Below, in pieces: positions 51,355 to 59,686 of a stretch of DNA of 64,000 bases. The position numbers and the translations under genes were made by a program. The number at the start of each line of letters is the position of its first letter. Position 1 is the stretch's first letter. The notes beneath the pieces are model-generated. The model searched no databases. It was not told where the DNA came from and saw only the letters and a program-made list of their open reading frames with translations. Source of the stretch: Paraperibacillus marinus (GTDB lineage: Bacteria > Bacillota > Bacilli > Bacillales > DSM-1321); the NCBI RefSeq assembly GCF_046237605.1, contig NZ_CP143542.1:3596001-3660000 (forward strand). Direction: 5' to 3'.

Positions 51355-52239
51355 TTAAGATTTGTTGTCTTCCAGATAATTTTTTATCTTGTATTTTTCC
51401 TTTGTCTTCTCCATCCAGCCTGCATAGTTTTCCTGGACCTTTTGGTCAAGCAGGGCCGCTTTCACTGCTTTTTTATGATTCTCATACACCGCAGCCTTTG
51501 CCGGCTTTTTATCGGTTACCTTAATGATGTGATAGCCATATTCGGTTTTCACGGGTGAAGAAATGCTGCCTTCCTTTAATGAAAATGCTTCTTTTTCGAA
51601 CGCCGCCGTCATGTCCCCTTTGCCGAAGTAGCCAAGGTCACCGCCTTTATCCTTTGTCGCCGCTTCCGTTGAGTATTCCTTGGCGAGATTTGCGAAGGAC
51701 TCCCCGCTGTCTAGCTTTTTCTTCACTTCATCTGCCTTTGCCTCTGTTTTAACAAGGATATGAGACGCCTTTACCTGTTCCTCCTGAGCGAAGCTCGCTT
51801 TGTTTTCCTCAAAGTATTTCTTCATTTCTGCTTCTGTTATTTTTATATCCGGCTCCATCAGCTTTTTAATTTTCAAGTTGACCGTCAAATCATCTTTCAG
51901 ATCACTTTTCTTCAATCCGGCTGATTCAAGCTGCTGCTGAAGCGCTTCCTCTCCGCCGTAAGAGTTGGCAAGTGCCGCTAATTCCGCTTCTACTTCTTTA
52001 TCTGAAACCTTGACCTTCTTCTTAGCCGACTCAAGGCTGACTACCTTTTCTGTAATCATCGAATCCAGCATCGCCGGTCCGCTTTGTTTATAAAGCTTAT
52101 CGTACAGCTCATCCTTTGTGATTTCGTCTCCGTTTACGGACGCTGCTTCTTCCTTTGCCGAACAGCCTGCCCCTACTGCGAGGACAACGCTTAGAAGCAT
52201 TGAAAGCATAATGACCCTGCCAGATTTTAAACTCTTCAA
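51355..52239 (-). CDS. prsA: PrsA-like parvulin foldase lipoprotein
   Basis: The 294-aa lipoprotein helps secreted proteins fold after translocation. The lipobox is VGAGC with C26 lipidated. The central parvulin domain reads KASHILVKTEAKADEVKKKL and GDLGYFGKGDM, with YGYHIIKVTDKKPA at its end; flanking helices form the chaperone part. The frame opens to 52263, but ATG 52248 abuts AAGGAG and TTG 52239 is nine bases away. It is a single-gene unit upstream of the HtrA gene with 33 bp between, so the two may be cotranscribed. Confidence 0.92.
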   Translation of the reverse strand: MKSLKSGRVIMLSMLLSVVLAVGAGCSAKEEAASVNGDEITKDELYDKLYKQSGPAMLDSMITEKVVSLESAKKKVKVSDKEVEAELAALANSYGGEEALQQQLESAGLKKSDLKDDLTVNLKIKKLMEPDIKITEAEMKKYFEENKASFAQEEQVKASHILVKTEAKADEVKKKLDSGESFANLAKEYSTEAATKDKGGDLGYFGKGDMTAAFEKEAFSLKEGSISSPVKTEYGYHIIKVTDKKPAKAAVYENHKKAVKAALLDQKVQENYAGWMEKTKEKYKIKNYLEDNKS

Positions 52240-52675
52240 ACCCTTCATCTCCTTACATACCATGTTTTACGTTGACTCTATTAAACTCCCCGAACCTTAA
52301 CATAACCTTAACGAAAAACCCTGCTTAGAATATTTGTTAAGGGGGACTGTTCCCTGGACAGAATTCAGGAGATATTTCATTAGCCGGCGCGCAATTATCT
52401 GGTTCGGCCGGCGATCCGGGTTCGGATAGTAAATCAGCCTGTTAGGATAGTAAATTACATTTTTGAATGGAAAATCAGCCTGCTTGGCTTGGCTAGTAAA
52501 ATGAAATTTCCGATCGTAACAGTCTCTTTTCGGCTAGTAACCGGCATGCAGCGCTGTATTTCAGCCTCTCTAACAATCTAAATTAGGCTGTTGAAACTGA
52601 AAACGATTAAGAATCCAGCCCTGGAAATAAAAAAAGGATATCCCCACTACATCGGGGACATCCTCGGGCACCCAC
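52240..52675. other. Intergenic region with degenerate short repeats
   Basis: This 436-bp region holds the upstream sequence of prsA, one GGGGGACTGTTCCC palindrome (52343-52356), and several near copies of GGATAGTAAAT and AATCAGCCTG around 52418-52495, some in the form GGCTAGTAAA. No gene or ribosome binding site is seen. The right end is the kinase terminator at 52628-52664. Confidence 0.55.
52628..52664 (-). terminator. Terminator of the two-component operon
   Basis: On the minus strand GGATGTCCCC, eight bases and GGGGATATCC are followed by TTTTTTT, a few bases after the kinase stop at 52676. Confidence 0.8.
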
Positions 52676-53929
52676 TTACCGGGTGCCTATTCTGCTGGCG
52701 CTGTTCTTGATTTTCTGATTTTTAGGGAATATGACATCAATGGCCGTCCCTTTTCCTGGCGAGCTTTTGACCTTGAAGGAGCCGCTGTGGTTATCGACGA
52801 TCCATTTGGCAATCGATAATCCAAGACCGGCGCCTGATTCGTCTGTCCGGGCGGTTTCGGCCTGGAAAAAACGATTGAAGATCTTCGGGATGTTTTCACT
52901 TGCGATGCCGATTCCATTATCCCTTACCGACAGGATGATGGATTGGGCATCCTTTCGGCATGAAAGGGTAATTTCTCCGTTTTGCCCGGTAAATTTCAAG
53001 GCATTATCCACAAGGATGACGATCAGCTGGTGAATTCTTTCTTTATCTCCGACAAAATACAGCGGCTCGATTTGGCCAAGCTTGATTTCCTTTTCCTGGA
53101 TGGCCGCGATATCGGCGTACTGTTCCTGGATTTCGCGGATCAGCACATCCAGCTGAAATTTTTCTTTCTCCACCACCACCTGGCCGGTGTCCGATCTTGC
53201 CAGGGTAAGCAATGAGGCTACGAGTTTATTCAGCCTCCTGGCCTCCTTGGAGATGACGGATATATCCACAGCCTTTTCTTCAATGGTAGCCTCCGGCGAC
53301 CGGAAGAGCATTTCCGTCCGGGACTGGATGACGGCAAGCGGTGTACGCAGTTCATGCGAGGCATCGGAGACAAATTGCTGCTGGTTTTCCCAAGATTTCT
53401 TGATAGGCACCAGCGCTCTTCCCGCGAGGAAGAAACCGGCTCCGACCGCAAAAAGGATCCCTACACCCCCGCCTGCGAATAAGATATAAAGCAGTCTGTT
53501 CAACACTCTCTTCTCGGCATCCACTTCCCGCACGAGCTGGAATTTATACGTTTCGGAAGCAATATCCACCTCTGTCGTAAGGCTGCGGAATGCAAAGTCC
53601 CCGACTTTCATATCTTCCAACTTATCAATACGCCGCGGATAAAATTTTTTCTGAGATTGAGTGAAGAATGGATTCCGTTCTGATAAATCTTCTACAAGCT
53701 TTTTATCAGGATCCCATACGAGCACGTAAACGCCCGGCTCCCTCTTTAGGTCACTCAAAGTGAGCTCCGGATCATTCAGTTTATTTATAAGCGAGCTTAA
53801 GGAAAGGTCGGCCCCCTTGAATACCAGTGACTCGGTATAAAAATAAATGCTCCTGCCCAGGAAAACCAGGATGATTATAAATACAATCGAATTTAATACA
53901 GTCAGGCGGAGCCTTGTTTTATGGAACAT
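52676..53929 (-). CDS. Sensor histidine kinase
   Basis: The 417-aa kinase has membrane helices at about residues 9-31 and 146-168 with a 115-residue extracytoplasmic sensor between. The phosphorylated histidine is H192 in SHELRTPLA, followed by the ATPase motifs VDNALKFTGQNG, VRDNGIGI and GAGLGLSIAKW. It lies three bases after the response regulator. The pairing with HtrA and PrsA genes suggests a cell-envelope or secretion stress sensor, like CssS or CiaH in role, but the N-terminal sequence does not look like CssS. Confidence 0.92.
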   Translation of the reverse strand: MFHKTRLRLTVLNSIVFIIILVFLGRSIYFYTESLVFKGADLSLSSLINKLNDPELTLSDLKREPGVYVLVWDPDKKLVEDLSERNPFFTQSQKKFYPRRIDKLEDMKVGDFAFRSLTTEVDIASETYKFQLVREVDAEKRVLNRLLYILFAGGGVGILFAVGAGFFLAGRALVPIKKSWENQQQFVSDASHELRTPLAVIQSRTEMLFRSPEATIEEKAVDISVISKEARRLNKLVASLLTLARSDTGQVVVEKEKFQLDVLIREIQEQYADIAAIQEKEIKLGQIEPLYFVGDKERIHQLIVILVDNALKFTGQNGEITLSCRKDAQSIILSVRDNGIGIASENIPKIFNRFFQAETARTDESGAGLGLSIAKWIVDNHSGSFKVKSSPGKGTAIDVIFPKNQKIKNSASRIGTR

Positions 53930-53932
53930 ATA

Positions 53933-54610
53933 TTACCCCTCTTGCTGTTTTAGCATATAACCGATTCCACGAACTGTCTGGATATCCTTATGATAGCCAA
54001 ATGGCTCCAGCTTCTTCCTTAAATGGTGGATGAAAACTTCAACTATGACGATGGTGGTATCTGAATCAAATCCCCATATTCTGTCAAATATCTGTTCACG
54101 GGTGAGTATTTTCCCCTGATTTTGAATCAGATATTCCAGCAGCTCGTACTGCTTGATCGTCAGTTTGATGGGCTGCCCTGCTGCAAGGACATCGTTTTCC
54201 TTGCCCTTTAATTCAAGCTCCCGGTACTTCAGTATCTGATCCAGCCCCATGACGCCGCTCCGCCTGAGCAGTGCCCGGATTCTAGCCTTCAGCTCCGGCG
54301 ACTGAAACGGTTTTACGAGGTAGTCATCACCGCCATAATCGAGGCCCTTGACCCGGTCCTCCAGTGAATCCTTTGCTGTGAGGAATAATACGGGAGAAGA
54401 GATTTTATCCTCCCTCAGTTTCTTGACGATATCAAACCCGCTTATCCCGGGAAGCATCACATCCAGAAGGATTACATCATAAATGCCCTGCTGTGCGTAA
54501 AAGAGTCCATCCTCCCCGTCGCTTGCTGTGTCTACTTCAAATTCATCCGATAATATATCTTTAATTGATTCCAATAGGGATTGATTATCTTCAACCACTA
54601 AAATTTTCAC
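53933..54610 (-). CDS. OmpR/PhoB-family response regulator
   Basis: The 225-aa regulator has a receiver domain with the phosphoacceptor D50 in VILLDVMLPG, T83-region LTAKDS and K105-region DYLVKPF, and a winged helix DNA-binding domain (LTREQIFDRIWG, FIHHLRKKL, VRGIGYMLK). It resembles CiaR/YkoG-type regulators in overall look. First gene of the operon with the histidine kinase. Targets may include the nearby htrA and prsA genes, which is inference. Confidence 0.93.
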   Translation of the reverse strand: MKILVVEDNQSLLESIKDILSDEFEVDTASDGEDGLFYAQQGIYDVILLDVMLPGISGFDIVKKLREDKISSPVLFLTAKDSLEDRVKGLDYGGDDYLVKPFQSPELKARIRALLRRSGVMGLDQILKYRELELKGKENDVLAAGQPIKLTIKQYELLEYLIQNQGKILTREQIFDRIWGFDSDTTIVIVEVFIHHLRKKLEPFGYHKDIQTVRGIGYMLKQQEG

Positions 54611-54749
54611 TGTGCCATCCCTGCCTTTATTAGAAATCAGCTATATTTAAACTTATTTTAGAAGAAATCTCAATGACTTGTATACCAAAAAACGTTTTTA
54701 GCACTTCTTGCCTACTATATAGGACCTCCCTTAATTTAACCTTAAAAAA

Positions 54750-54918
54750 CAAACCAGAGTTTTCTACTCCCGCCCATCCATGGAAAGGAACTGGACAAGA
54801 GCAGGAACAAACACAATAAGGCGCAAGGCACAACAGGGGATGCCAGCAAGATAAATTAGGTTTCACATTCTTTTAATTAGCGTCAGGCTGTATGCAGCTC
54901 CGCCCTCTTTTCCACGGA
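54750..54918 (-). repeat. Dispersed ~180-bp repeat, copy 4
   Basis: CCAGAGTTTTCTACTCCCGCCC and CAGCTCCGCCCTCTTTTCCACGG mark the ends; the centre is more diverged than in other copies. It is immediately followed by another copy in the same orientation. Confidence 0.85.
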
Positions 54919-54920
54919 AA

Positions 54921-55102
54921 ACAAACATGAGTTTTCTACTCGCAACCCATGCATGGAAAAGAACCAAATCAAAAGCAGGAACAAACACAATAAGGCGGTG
55001 GAGCGGAGTAAGGCGCAGACAGGGATGCGGCAAGATAAATGATGTTCACAAACTGCCCAAGGCCTTATGATCCATCCAGCTCCGCCCCTTTTCCACAGAA
55101 AA
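54921..55102 (-). repeat. Dispersed ~180-bp repeat, copy 5
   Basis: ACATGAGTTTTCTACTCGC at the left, AAGGCGGTGGAGCGGAGTAAGG inside and CAGCTCCGCCCCTTTTCCACAG at the right. With copy 4 it makes a tandem pair that fills most of the gap between the response regulator and the sigma factor gene. Confidence 0.88.
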
Positions 55103-55219
55103 AAGCCACAGGAAAAACACATCCAAATGACAATTCCATACGTTTGCTTCAGTAGAAAATTGAGCTATCGGCTTACAACTAGTATGATCGAAGTATCACT
55201 TATACAAAAGGAGATTTTT

Positions 55220-55783
55220 ATGTCCGGAGACAAGGATATAACGCTGTATCAAAGGATACTGGGCCAGGATGCAGAAGCTCTTGAAATTCTTTATACACGT
55301 TATGAGAAGCTCATTTATTCGTTTGTGTACAAAATGACTCAGGATTCCGGGCTTTCCGAAGAGGTTATCCAGGAAGTGTTTCTTAAATTATGGAGTGGCC
55401 ACTCCCCGTACACCGAGGAACGCGGCAGGTTTTCTTCCTGGCTGCTTACGATGACACGGAATACCGCATTGGATATCTTACGGAAGCGCAAAAAGGATCC
55501 TGTCTATGAATATAACGAAAATGACGTAAAAGAAGAATCTGGCAATGACGTCATGGAAATCGTAGAATTCAAAGAACGAAGCCGGGTCATCAGGCGTGCA
55601 GTCTCTATGCTGAAGGATGACCAGCAAAAAATAATCGACCTGTTCTATTTCAAGGGTCTTACCCAAAATAAAATATCTCAGGTGACCGATCTGCCGCTTG
55701 GCACGGTGAAGGGAAGGATCAGATTGGCTTTAAAACACTTGAAAGACTATATGGACAGGGAAGGAGGGAAATCAAATGTCTGA
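55220..55783 (+). CDS. ECF-type RNA polymerase sigma factor
   Basis: The 187-aa sigma-70 family protein has region 2 (LEILYTRYEKLIYSFVYKMT, then QEVFLKLW and TMTRNTALDILRKRKK) and region 4 (FYFKGLTQNKISQVTDLPLGTVKGRIRLALKHLK). The frame opens at 55067 in the repeat, but AAAAGGAG before ATG 55220 sets the start. It overlaps the anti-sigma gene by 8 bp. The structure is like SigK/RskA or SigV-type pairs. Its promoters and inducing signal are unknown. Confidence 0.93.
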   Translation: MSGDKDITLYQRILGQDAEALEILYTRYEKLIYSFVYKMTQDSGLSEEVIQEVFLKLWSGHSPYTEERGRFSSWLLTMTRNTALDILRKRKKDPVYEYNENDVKEESGNDVMEIVEFKERSRVIRRAVSMLKDDQQKIIDLFYFKGLTQNKISQVTDLPLGTVKGRIRLALKHLKDYMDREGGKSNV

Positions 55784-56543
55784 TAAAAACTGCAGTAGAT
55801 TTATTGATTATGTGAACGGGCATTTGTCAGCCGATGAAGCCCGTGAATACGAACAGCATGCAGCCGGATGTGAAGCGTGCCGGGAAGAGCTCGAGCTGTG
55901 GAATTCTGTTTCAAGTGAGTTCCCTTTCCTCTCCGAGCCCGTCGCTCCCCCTGAAGGAATGAAAGAACGGATACTGGGCAATGTGTTATCAAGCTCAAGA
56001 GATGGCCGGGAAATGTTTGAAACAAAGTTGGTTCCAAAACCGTCAGAGCCTAAAGAGCCCGTCCGGCCAGACCCAGTTAAACAGAATCGGCGGAAGCGAA
56101 GCTGGCTGGTGCCTGTCATGGCTGCCGCTCTATTCCTGTCCGCTGCAGGAAATATTTATCTGCTTAACAGCAAGGAAGACGGCGGAAAGCCTAAGCCTTC
56201 CGCTGCCATAGATACAACAGAAAGCTTCATCCCATTAAAGCCGGTCGAAAGTACTGCTGTCGGAACAGCCTCCATCCTAAATCAAAACGGAGAATCAAGC
56301 GTAGTGGTCCAGGCACAGCAGCTCCAGCAGCCAAAGAAAAAAGAAGTATACCAGGTCTGGCTCATCAAAGATGATAAGCCTTACCGGGCAGGTACATTCA
56401 CCACATCAGGCGGCCAGGGAACTGTAGTATTCCGTCTTTCCCCAGATATGAAGAAAGAATGGGATACCATCGCCATCACCCTTGAGCCGGATGCCAAAAG
56501 CAAAACACCAAAAGGAAGCATGGTTCTAGCTTCGGAAATATAA
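55776..56543 (+). CDS. Zinc-finger anti-sigma factor with RskA-type C-terminal domain
   Basis: The 255-aa membrane protein holds the ECF sigma factor inactive. The N-terminal zinc motif HAAGCEAC supplies H28, C32 and C35 (HxxxCxxC). One membrane helix follows at about residues 108-128 (SWLVPVMAAALFLSAAGNIYLL region). The outer domain has VYQVWLIKDDKPYRAGTF and ITLEPDAKSKTPKGSM, as in RskA/anti-sigma-K family. It is cotranscribed with the sigma gene. Release of the sigma factor by regulated proteolysis is likely, not shown. Confidence 0.9.
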   Translation: MSDKNCSRFIDYVNGHLSADEAREYEQHAAGCEACREELELWNSVSSEFPFLSEPVAPPEGMKERILGNVLSSSRDGREMFETKLVPKPSEPKEPVRPDPVKQNRRKRSWLVPVMAAALFLSAAGNIYLLNSKEDGGKPKPSAAIDTTESFIPLKPVESTAVGTASILNQNGESSVVVQAQQLQQPKKKEVYQVWLIKDDKPYRAGTFTTSGGQGTVVFRLSPDMKKEWDTIAITLEPDAKSKTPKGSMVLASEI

Positions 56544-56547
56544 AATG

Positions 56548-56584
56548 GATCCCCGCCGGAGTTTAGTCCGGCGGGGATTTTTAT
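56548..56584 (+). terminator. Terminator of the sigma/anti-sigma operon
   Basis: ATCCCCGCCGGA, six bases and TCCGGCGGGGAT are followed by TTTTTAT. Confidence 0.88.
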
Positions 56585-56692
56585 AAACCCCGTCGGAATG
56601 GCCAACCTCACCTGCCCCCATACAACAACCCAGCATCTTGTTTTCACCCGTCCATAGGCGGGTAATGAACCATACATAAAGGAGAGAAGGCT

Positions 56693-56956
56693 ATGAAGAT
56701 GATTAAATGGTCCTATTCGAAAAGAAATCATATCAGGGCCTCTTTCGATCATTATCCCCATACCCTATTTATTTTCAGGCGGATCAGAGGCTATTACTTT
56801 GCCTATACCATGGATTGGTCGGGTGAAGATCCTCCTGTTTTGAAGGAAGATCTGGAGAAGATGGAACTGCTCCTGAACCGGGAGCTCGGAAGCGAGGAAC
56901 AGTATCTGGCCAGGGGGGCATCCAGGAATATCGGTGATGGACCAGGAATGCCATAA
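56693..56956 (+). CDS. Hypothetical protein, 87 aa
   Basis: I do not recognise this protein. It is small, basic at the N-terminus and acidic later, with aromatic-rich YYFAYTMDWSGEDPP. No membrane segment or signal. AAAGGAGAG before ATG 56693 supports translation. It lies between the sigma/anti-sigma operon and a dispersed repeat, on the same strand as the former but after its terminator. Confidence 0.65.
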   Translation: MKMIKWSYSKRNHIRASFDHYPHTLFIFRRIRGYYFAYTMDWSGEDPPVLKEDLEKMELLLNRELGSEEQYLARGASRNIGDGPGMP

Positions 56957-56957
56957 A

Positions 56958-57095
56958 AGACTCGCTTCTATGAAGAATGTTGTTATCTAATGAGTTCTGT
57001 GAAGATTTATACATTAAACGAAGCCGATAGGAACGGAGAAGCGAGGGCCTGCAGCGGACATCAACGTTCTTGTTCAAAAGCCGCAATATATACGC
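56958..57095 (-). repeat. Partial dispersed repeat
   Basis: GGCCTGCAGCGG and CGTTCTTGTTCAAAAGCCGCAATATAT match, inverted, the left part of the repeat at 48460. The rest is unique. Confidence 0.65.
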
Positions 57096-57102
57096 AAACA
57101 GC

Positions 57103-57135
57103 TAAAAAAAAGCCTAATCCTGTAGGATAAGGCTT
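57103..57135 (-). terminator. Terminator after tatA
   Basis: On the minus strand AAGCCTTATCCT, two bases and AGGATTAGGCTT are followed by a T-run. Confidence 0.88.
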
Positions 57136-57141
57136 TGTAAA

Positions 57142-57321
57142 TCATATTTTTTTTTGCTCTTCGTTCTTTAACTCGTCTATGGTTTCCCTTGAGGAACGCT
57201 TGAATTCCTTAAGGGACTGCCCAATGGATCTACCTATCTCAGGAAGCTTCTGTGGGCCGAAAACGATCAGTGCGATGATTAAGATAAGTATTAAACCGGG
57301 AAACCCAATATTAGAGAACAT
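57142..57321 (-). CDS. tatA: Twin-arginine translocase subunit TatA
   Basis: The 59-aa protein starts MFSNIGFPGLILILIIALIV, a single membrane helix, then FGPQKLPEIGRSIGQSLKEF, the hinge and amphipathic helix of TatA/TatE, and a charged tail. It is the pore-forming subunit of the Tat export pathway for folded proteins. AAGGAG is properly spaced from ATG 57321. No tatC is nearby; it follows an AI-2E family gene by 15 bp. An orphan TatA such as TatAc is known in Bacillus, so a missing neighbour tatC is not remarkable. Confidence 0.93.
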   Translation of the reverse strand: MFSNIGFPGLILILIIALIVFGPQKLPEIGRSIGQSLKEFKRSSRETIDELKNEEQKKI

Positions 57322-57336
57322 GAAGGCATCTCCTTT

Positions 57337-58362
57337 TTATTTTAGTTTTTGTTCATAATCCTTGATATCCATTATATCCAATAAGAAGATAAAGATTGGA
57401 ATACCGATGATAAGTCCCCAGATTCCAAGGAAATGCTCTGAGAAAATCAGGACCAGGAATGTATAGAAAGCCGGCAGATTGGTTTTGGCAGACATGAATT
57501 TCGGATTCAGCACATAAGCCTCAAGCGCATGCAGAATAGTAATCATGGCCAGCACATATATGACCTTCATGCCGCCGCCTATGCTGTAGGCAATGGTTAC
57601 AAGCGGTATCAGTGAAACAAACACACCGGCTACAGGAATCAATCCAAGGAAGAAGATCATAATGGCAAGTCCGATCAACTGCGGGAATCCAAGAATCCAG
57701 AGTGCCAGGGTAGACAGCACAGCGTTCACAAACGCGATGGTGAACTGAACCTCAATTACTTTCCCGAATGTATTCACGAATTTTCTGCCGAAGTATTCAA
57801 GCTCCAGGAAGAACCAGCCGAATTTACCAAATTTAAAGTTCTGGGAAAACTTCATAATCCTCTTCTTTTCCAGAAGGAAGAACAAACTCAGGATGATGGC
57901 CAGGATGACCTGCATGCTCGCTTTCCCAAGCGTAGTCACATATGTGTAAATGGTATTAAAATGCTTTTCGACGTCCTCAGGAGAAACAAAATTTTTGGCA
58001 AGATTCAGGGCATAAACAATCGTTTGGTTATCGGGCGGATGTTCATAGAAATAGATAATCTGCCTGACAAGCGTGGTTACCTGGGCAATGATGACAGGAA
58101 TGTAACGGTAGATGACTATAATGACTGTAACTACCACAATCGTATAAAGAACGATGATCACCAAATTGGAATTGGCAGGCACGATCTTTTTCAAATGAAA
58201 AGTAATGAAATTCTGCAGCCTTCCCATAAGGAAGGAAAAGATGAACGTGAACAATACCAGATTCAGCATGCTGTGGATACTGAACAGAATGAGAATTAAT
58301 ATTGCCAGCGTCAGAAAACGGGTAAAGCCTTTACTTCGAAAAAAATCACTTGCCCAGTTCAT
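57337..58362 (-). CDS. AI-2E family transporter, second copy
   Basis: The 341-aa integral membrane protein has the fold of AI-2E family permeases, with hydrophobic stretches at about residues 15-45 and 65-90, a soluble segment to about 145, and a C-terminal membrane block. It is clearly different from the copy at 28950. It sits 15 bp before tatA on the same strand and so is probably in the same transcript. The transported substrate is unknown. Confidence 0.83.
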   Translation of the reverse strand: MNWASDFFRSKGFTRFLTLAILILILFSIHSMLNLVLFTFIFSFLMGRLQNFITFHLKKIVPANSNLVIIVLYTIVVVTVIIVIYRYIPVIIAQVTTLVRQIIYFYEHPPDNQTIVYALNLAKNFVSPEDVEKHFNTIYTYVTTLGKASMQVILAIILSLFFLLEKKRIMKFSQNFKFGKFGWFFLELEYFGRKFVNTFGKVIEVQFTIAFVNAVLSTLALWILGFPQLIGLAIMIFFLGLIPVAGVFVSLIPLVTIAYSIGGGMKVIYVLAMITILHALEAYVLNPKFMSAKTNLPAFYTFLVLIFSEHFLGIWGLIIGIPIFIFLLDIMDIKDYEQKLK

Positions 58363-58480
58363 AATCTACTCCCATCCGATACTCAAAAAAAGTCAATAAA
58401 CTCTTTCAAGTATATCAAAAAAATCGACACTTTTCGTGAAAACTTCCAAAAAAGAATAAGTTTTCTGGGTATTTATGTAC

Positions 58481-58512
58481 AAAAAAGGAACAGCTGATAT
58501 TGGCCATTCCTT
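58481..58512 (-). terminator. Terminator after the LCP-family gene
   Basis: On the minus strand AAGGAATGGC, eight bases and GCTGTTCCTT are followed by TTTTGT. Confidence 0.7.
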
Positions 58513-58535
58513 ATTAACATATATAACAGTTTTTA

Positions 58536-59489
58536 CTAATTTTTAGAATCTAAAAACTCCTGCAAAGCTTGTTTATTTTTTTCAAGGTCGATTTCCAGTA
58601 CCGCCGCTCCATTATGCCTGGCATCCCAGAAGGAGCCTTCCACCGGTATGCGGAGATTTTGAGTATCGGCTGCATTCCCAAACAGAACATCCTTACTCAG
58701 TGAAAAGATGGTTCCAGAGTCAATATTGGTGTCTACATAAGGATTGATGACACCGATCAATTTAGGGAGTTTCATAATGCTCGTGACACTCATTGCCTCA
58801 TTCTTCAGCTTTCCGATAACTTCCTGCTGTCTTTCCACCCTTCCAAAATCCCCTTGCGAATCCTTGCGATATCTTACATAGCCGAGGAGCTTGTCACCAT
58901 GCAGCACTTGCCGCCCGGGCTCAAGAGTCATGTCAATTCCTTCAGACATCCGATGCGGCACGTCAACCTCAATGCCATCCGGCGCAATGATATCGACCAC
59001 TTTGGAGAATCCGGCGAAATCTACAATGGCGTAATAATTAATCGTTATATCAAAATTCTCTTTGATCGTCTGGCGCAGCAATTCCGCCCCTCCGCTTGAA
59101 TAGGCGGCATTGATCCTGCTCATCCCTCTTCCGGGTATATTTATGTATGTGTCCCTCATAATGGAAACCAGTTTTGGAATATGCGAATTTTGGTCATAAT
59201 GGGCAATCATGATGGAATCTGACAGACCGGTTTCTTTGCCACGGGTATCACTGCCAATCAGCAAAACATTGATTTTGCCATAGTTTACTTCCTCACCCTT
59301 GAATGACTCTTCGTTTTCACTCTTTTCATTCGGCGCTTTCACACCGGCCATATTGATACCCTGCTTGAATTGGTAATAAGCATAACCAGCCCCAGCCAGG
59401 ATCAATAGTACCAATGTCCATAATATGAACTTGGTTTTTCTGTGCTGTTTCTTTGCCTTTTTCCTTCCCCGCTCTTCGACCCGTCCCAT
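58536..59489 (-). CDS. LytR-CpsA-Psr (LCP) family cell wall ligase
   Basis: The 317-aa type II membrane protein attaches anionic polymers such as teichoic acid to peptidoglycan. A short cytoplasmic tail, KKAKKQHRKTK, precedes one membrane helix (LWTLVLLILAGAGYAYY). The LCP domain shows NVLLIGSDTRG, LVSIMRDTYINIPGRGMSRINAAY and LGYVRYRKDSQGDFGRVERQQ with the conserved arginines. The frame opens at 59510; ATG 59489 gives a conventional short cytoplasmic tail. The ribosome binding site is weak at both. Confidence 0.9.
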   Translation of the reverse strand: MGRVEERGRKKAKKQHRKTKFILWTLVLLILAGAGYAYYQFKQGINMAGVKAPNEKSENEESFKGEEVNYGKINVLLIGSDTRGKETGLSDSIMIAHYDQNSHIPKLVSIMRDTYINIPGRGMSRINAAYSSGGAELLRQTIKENFDITINYYAIVDFAGFSKVVDIIAPDGIEVDVPHRMSEGIDMTLEPGRQVLHGDKLLGYVRYRKDSQGDFGRVERQQEVIGKLKNEAMSVTSIMKLPKLIGVINPYVDTNIDSGTIFSLSKDVLFGNAADTQNLRIPVEGSFWDARHNGAAVLEIDLEKNKQALQEFLDSKN

Positions 59490-59644
59490 ACAAAGCACCA
59501 TCCAGTCCAATCTTATTATGTCATACAGTTAGTTTGTTTTTTTATTCACTTTACATACATAAAATTAGAGAATCCTTCCATTCCAGGCATTCTCACTTTT
59601 AATTATACATTTTTCTGAAAAAATAGTTTAATTTTTTTTACGCA

Positions 59645-59676
59645 GCAAAAAAGAGCTTTCCATAAGCTCTTTTTTG
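59645..59676 (-). terminator. Terminator after the Gly/Tyr-rich gene
   Basis: On the minus strand AAGAGCTT, five bases and AAGCTCTT with a long T-run; A-run on the other side, so it could act in both directions. Confidence 0.85.
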
Positions 59677-59686
59677 CACACTGCTC

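Noticed and set aside
52676..54610. Naming the two-component pair cssS/cssR
   Set aside because: The genomic setting fits, but the sensor N-terminus does not resemble the CssS I know, so no symbol is given.
55067..55219. N-terminal extension of the ECF sigma factor
   Set aside because: It lies partly in a repeat copy, and AAAAGGAG before 55220 gives a normal start.
57142..57321. A missing tatC as sign of a broken Tat system
   Set aside because: Stand-alone tatA genes are normal in Bacillus; tatC can be elsewhere in the genome.
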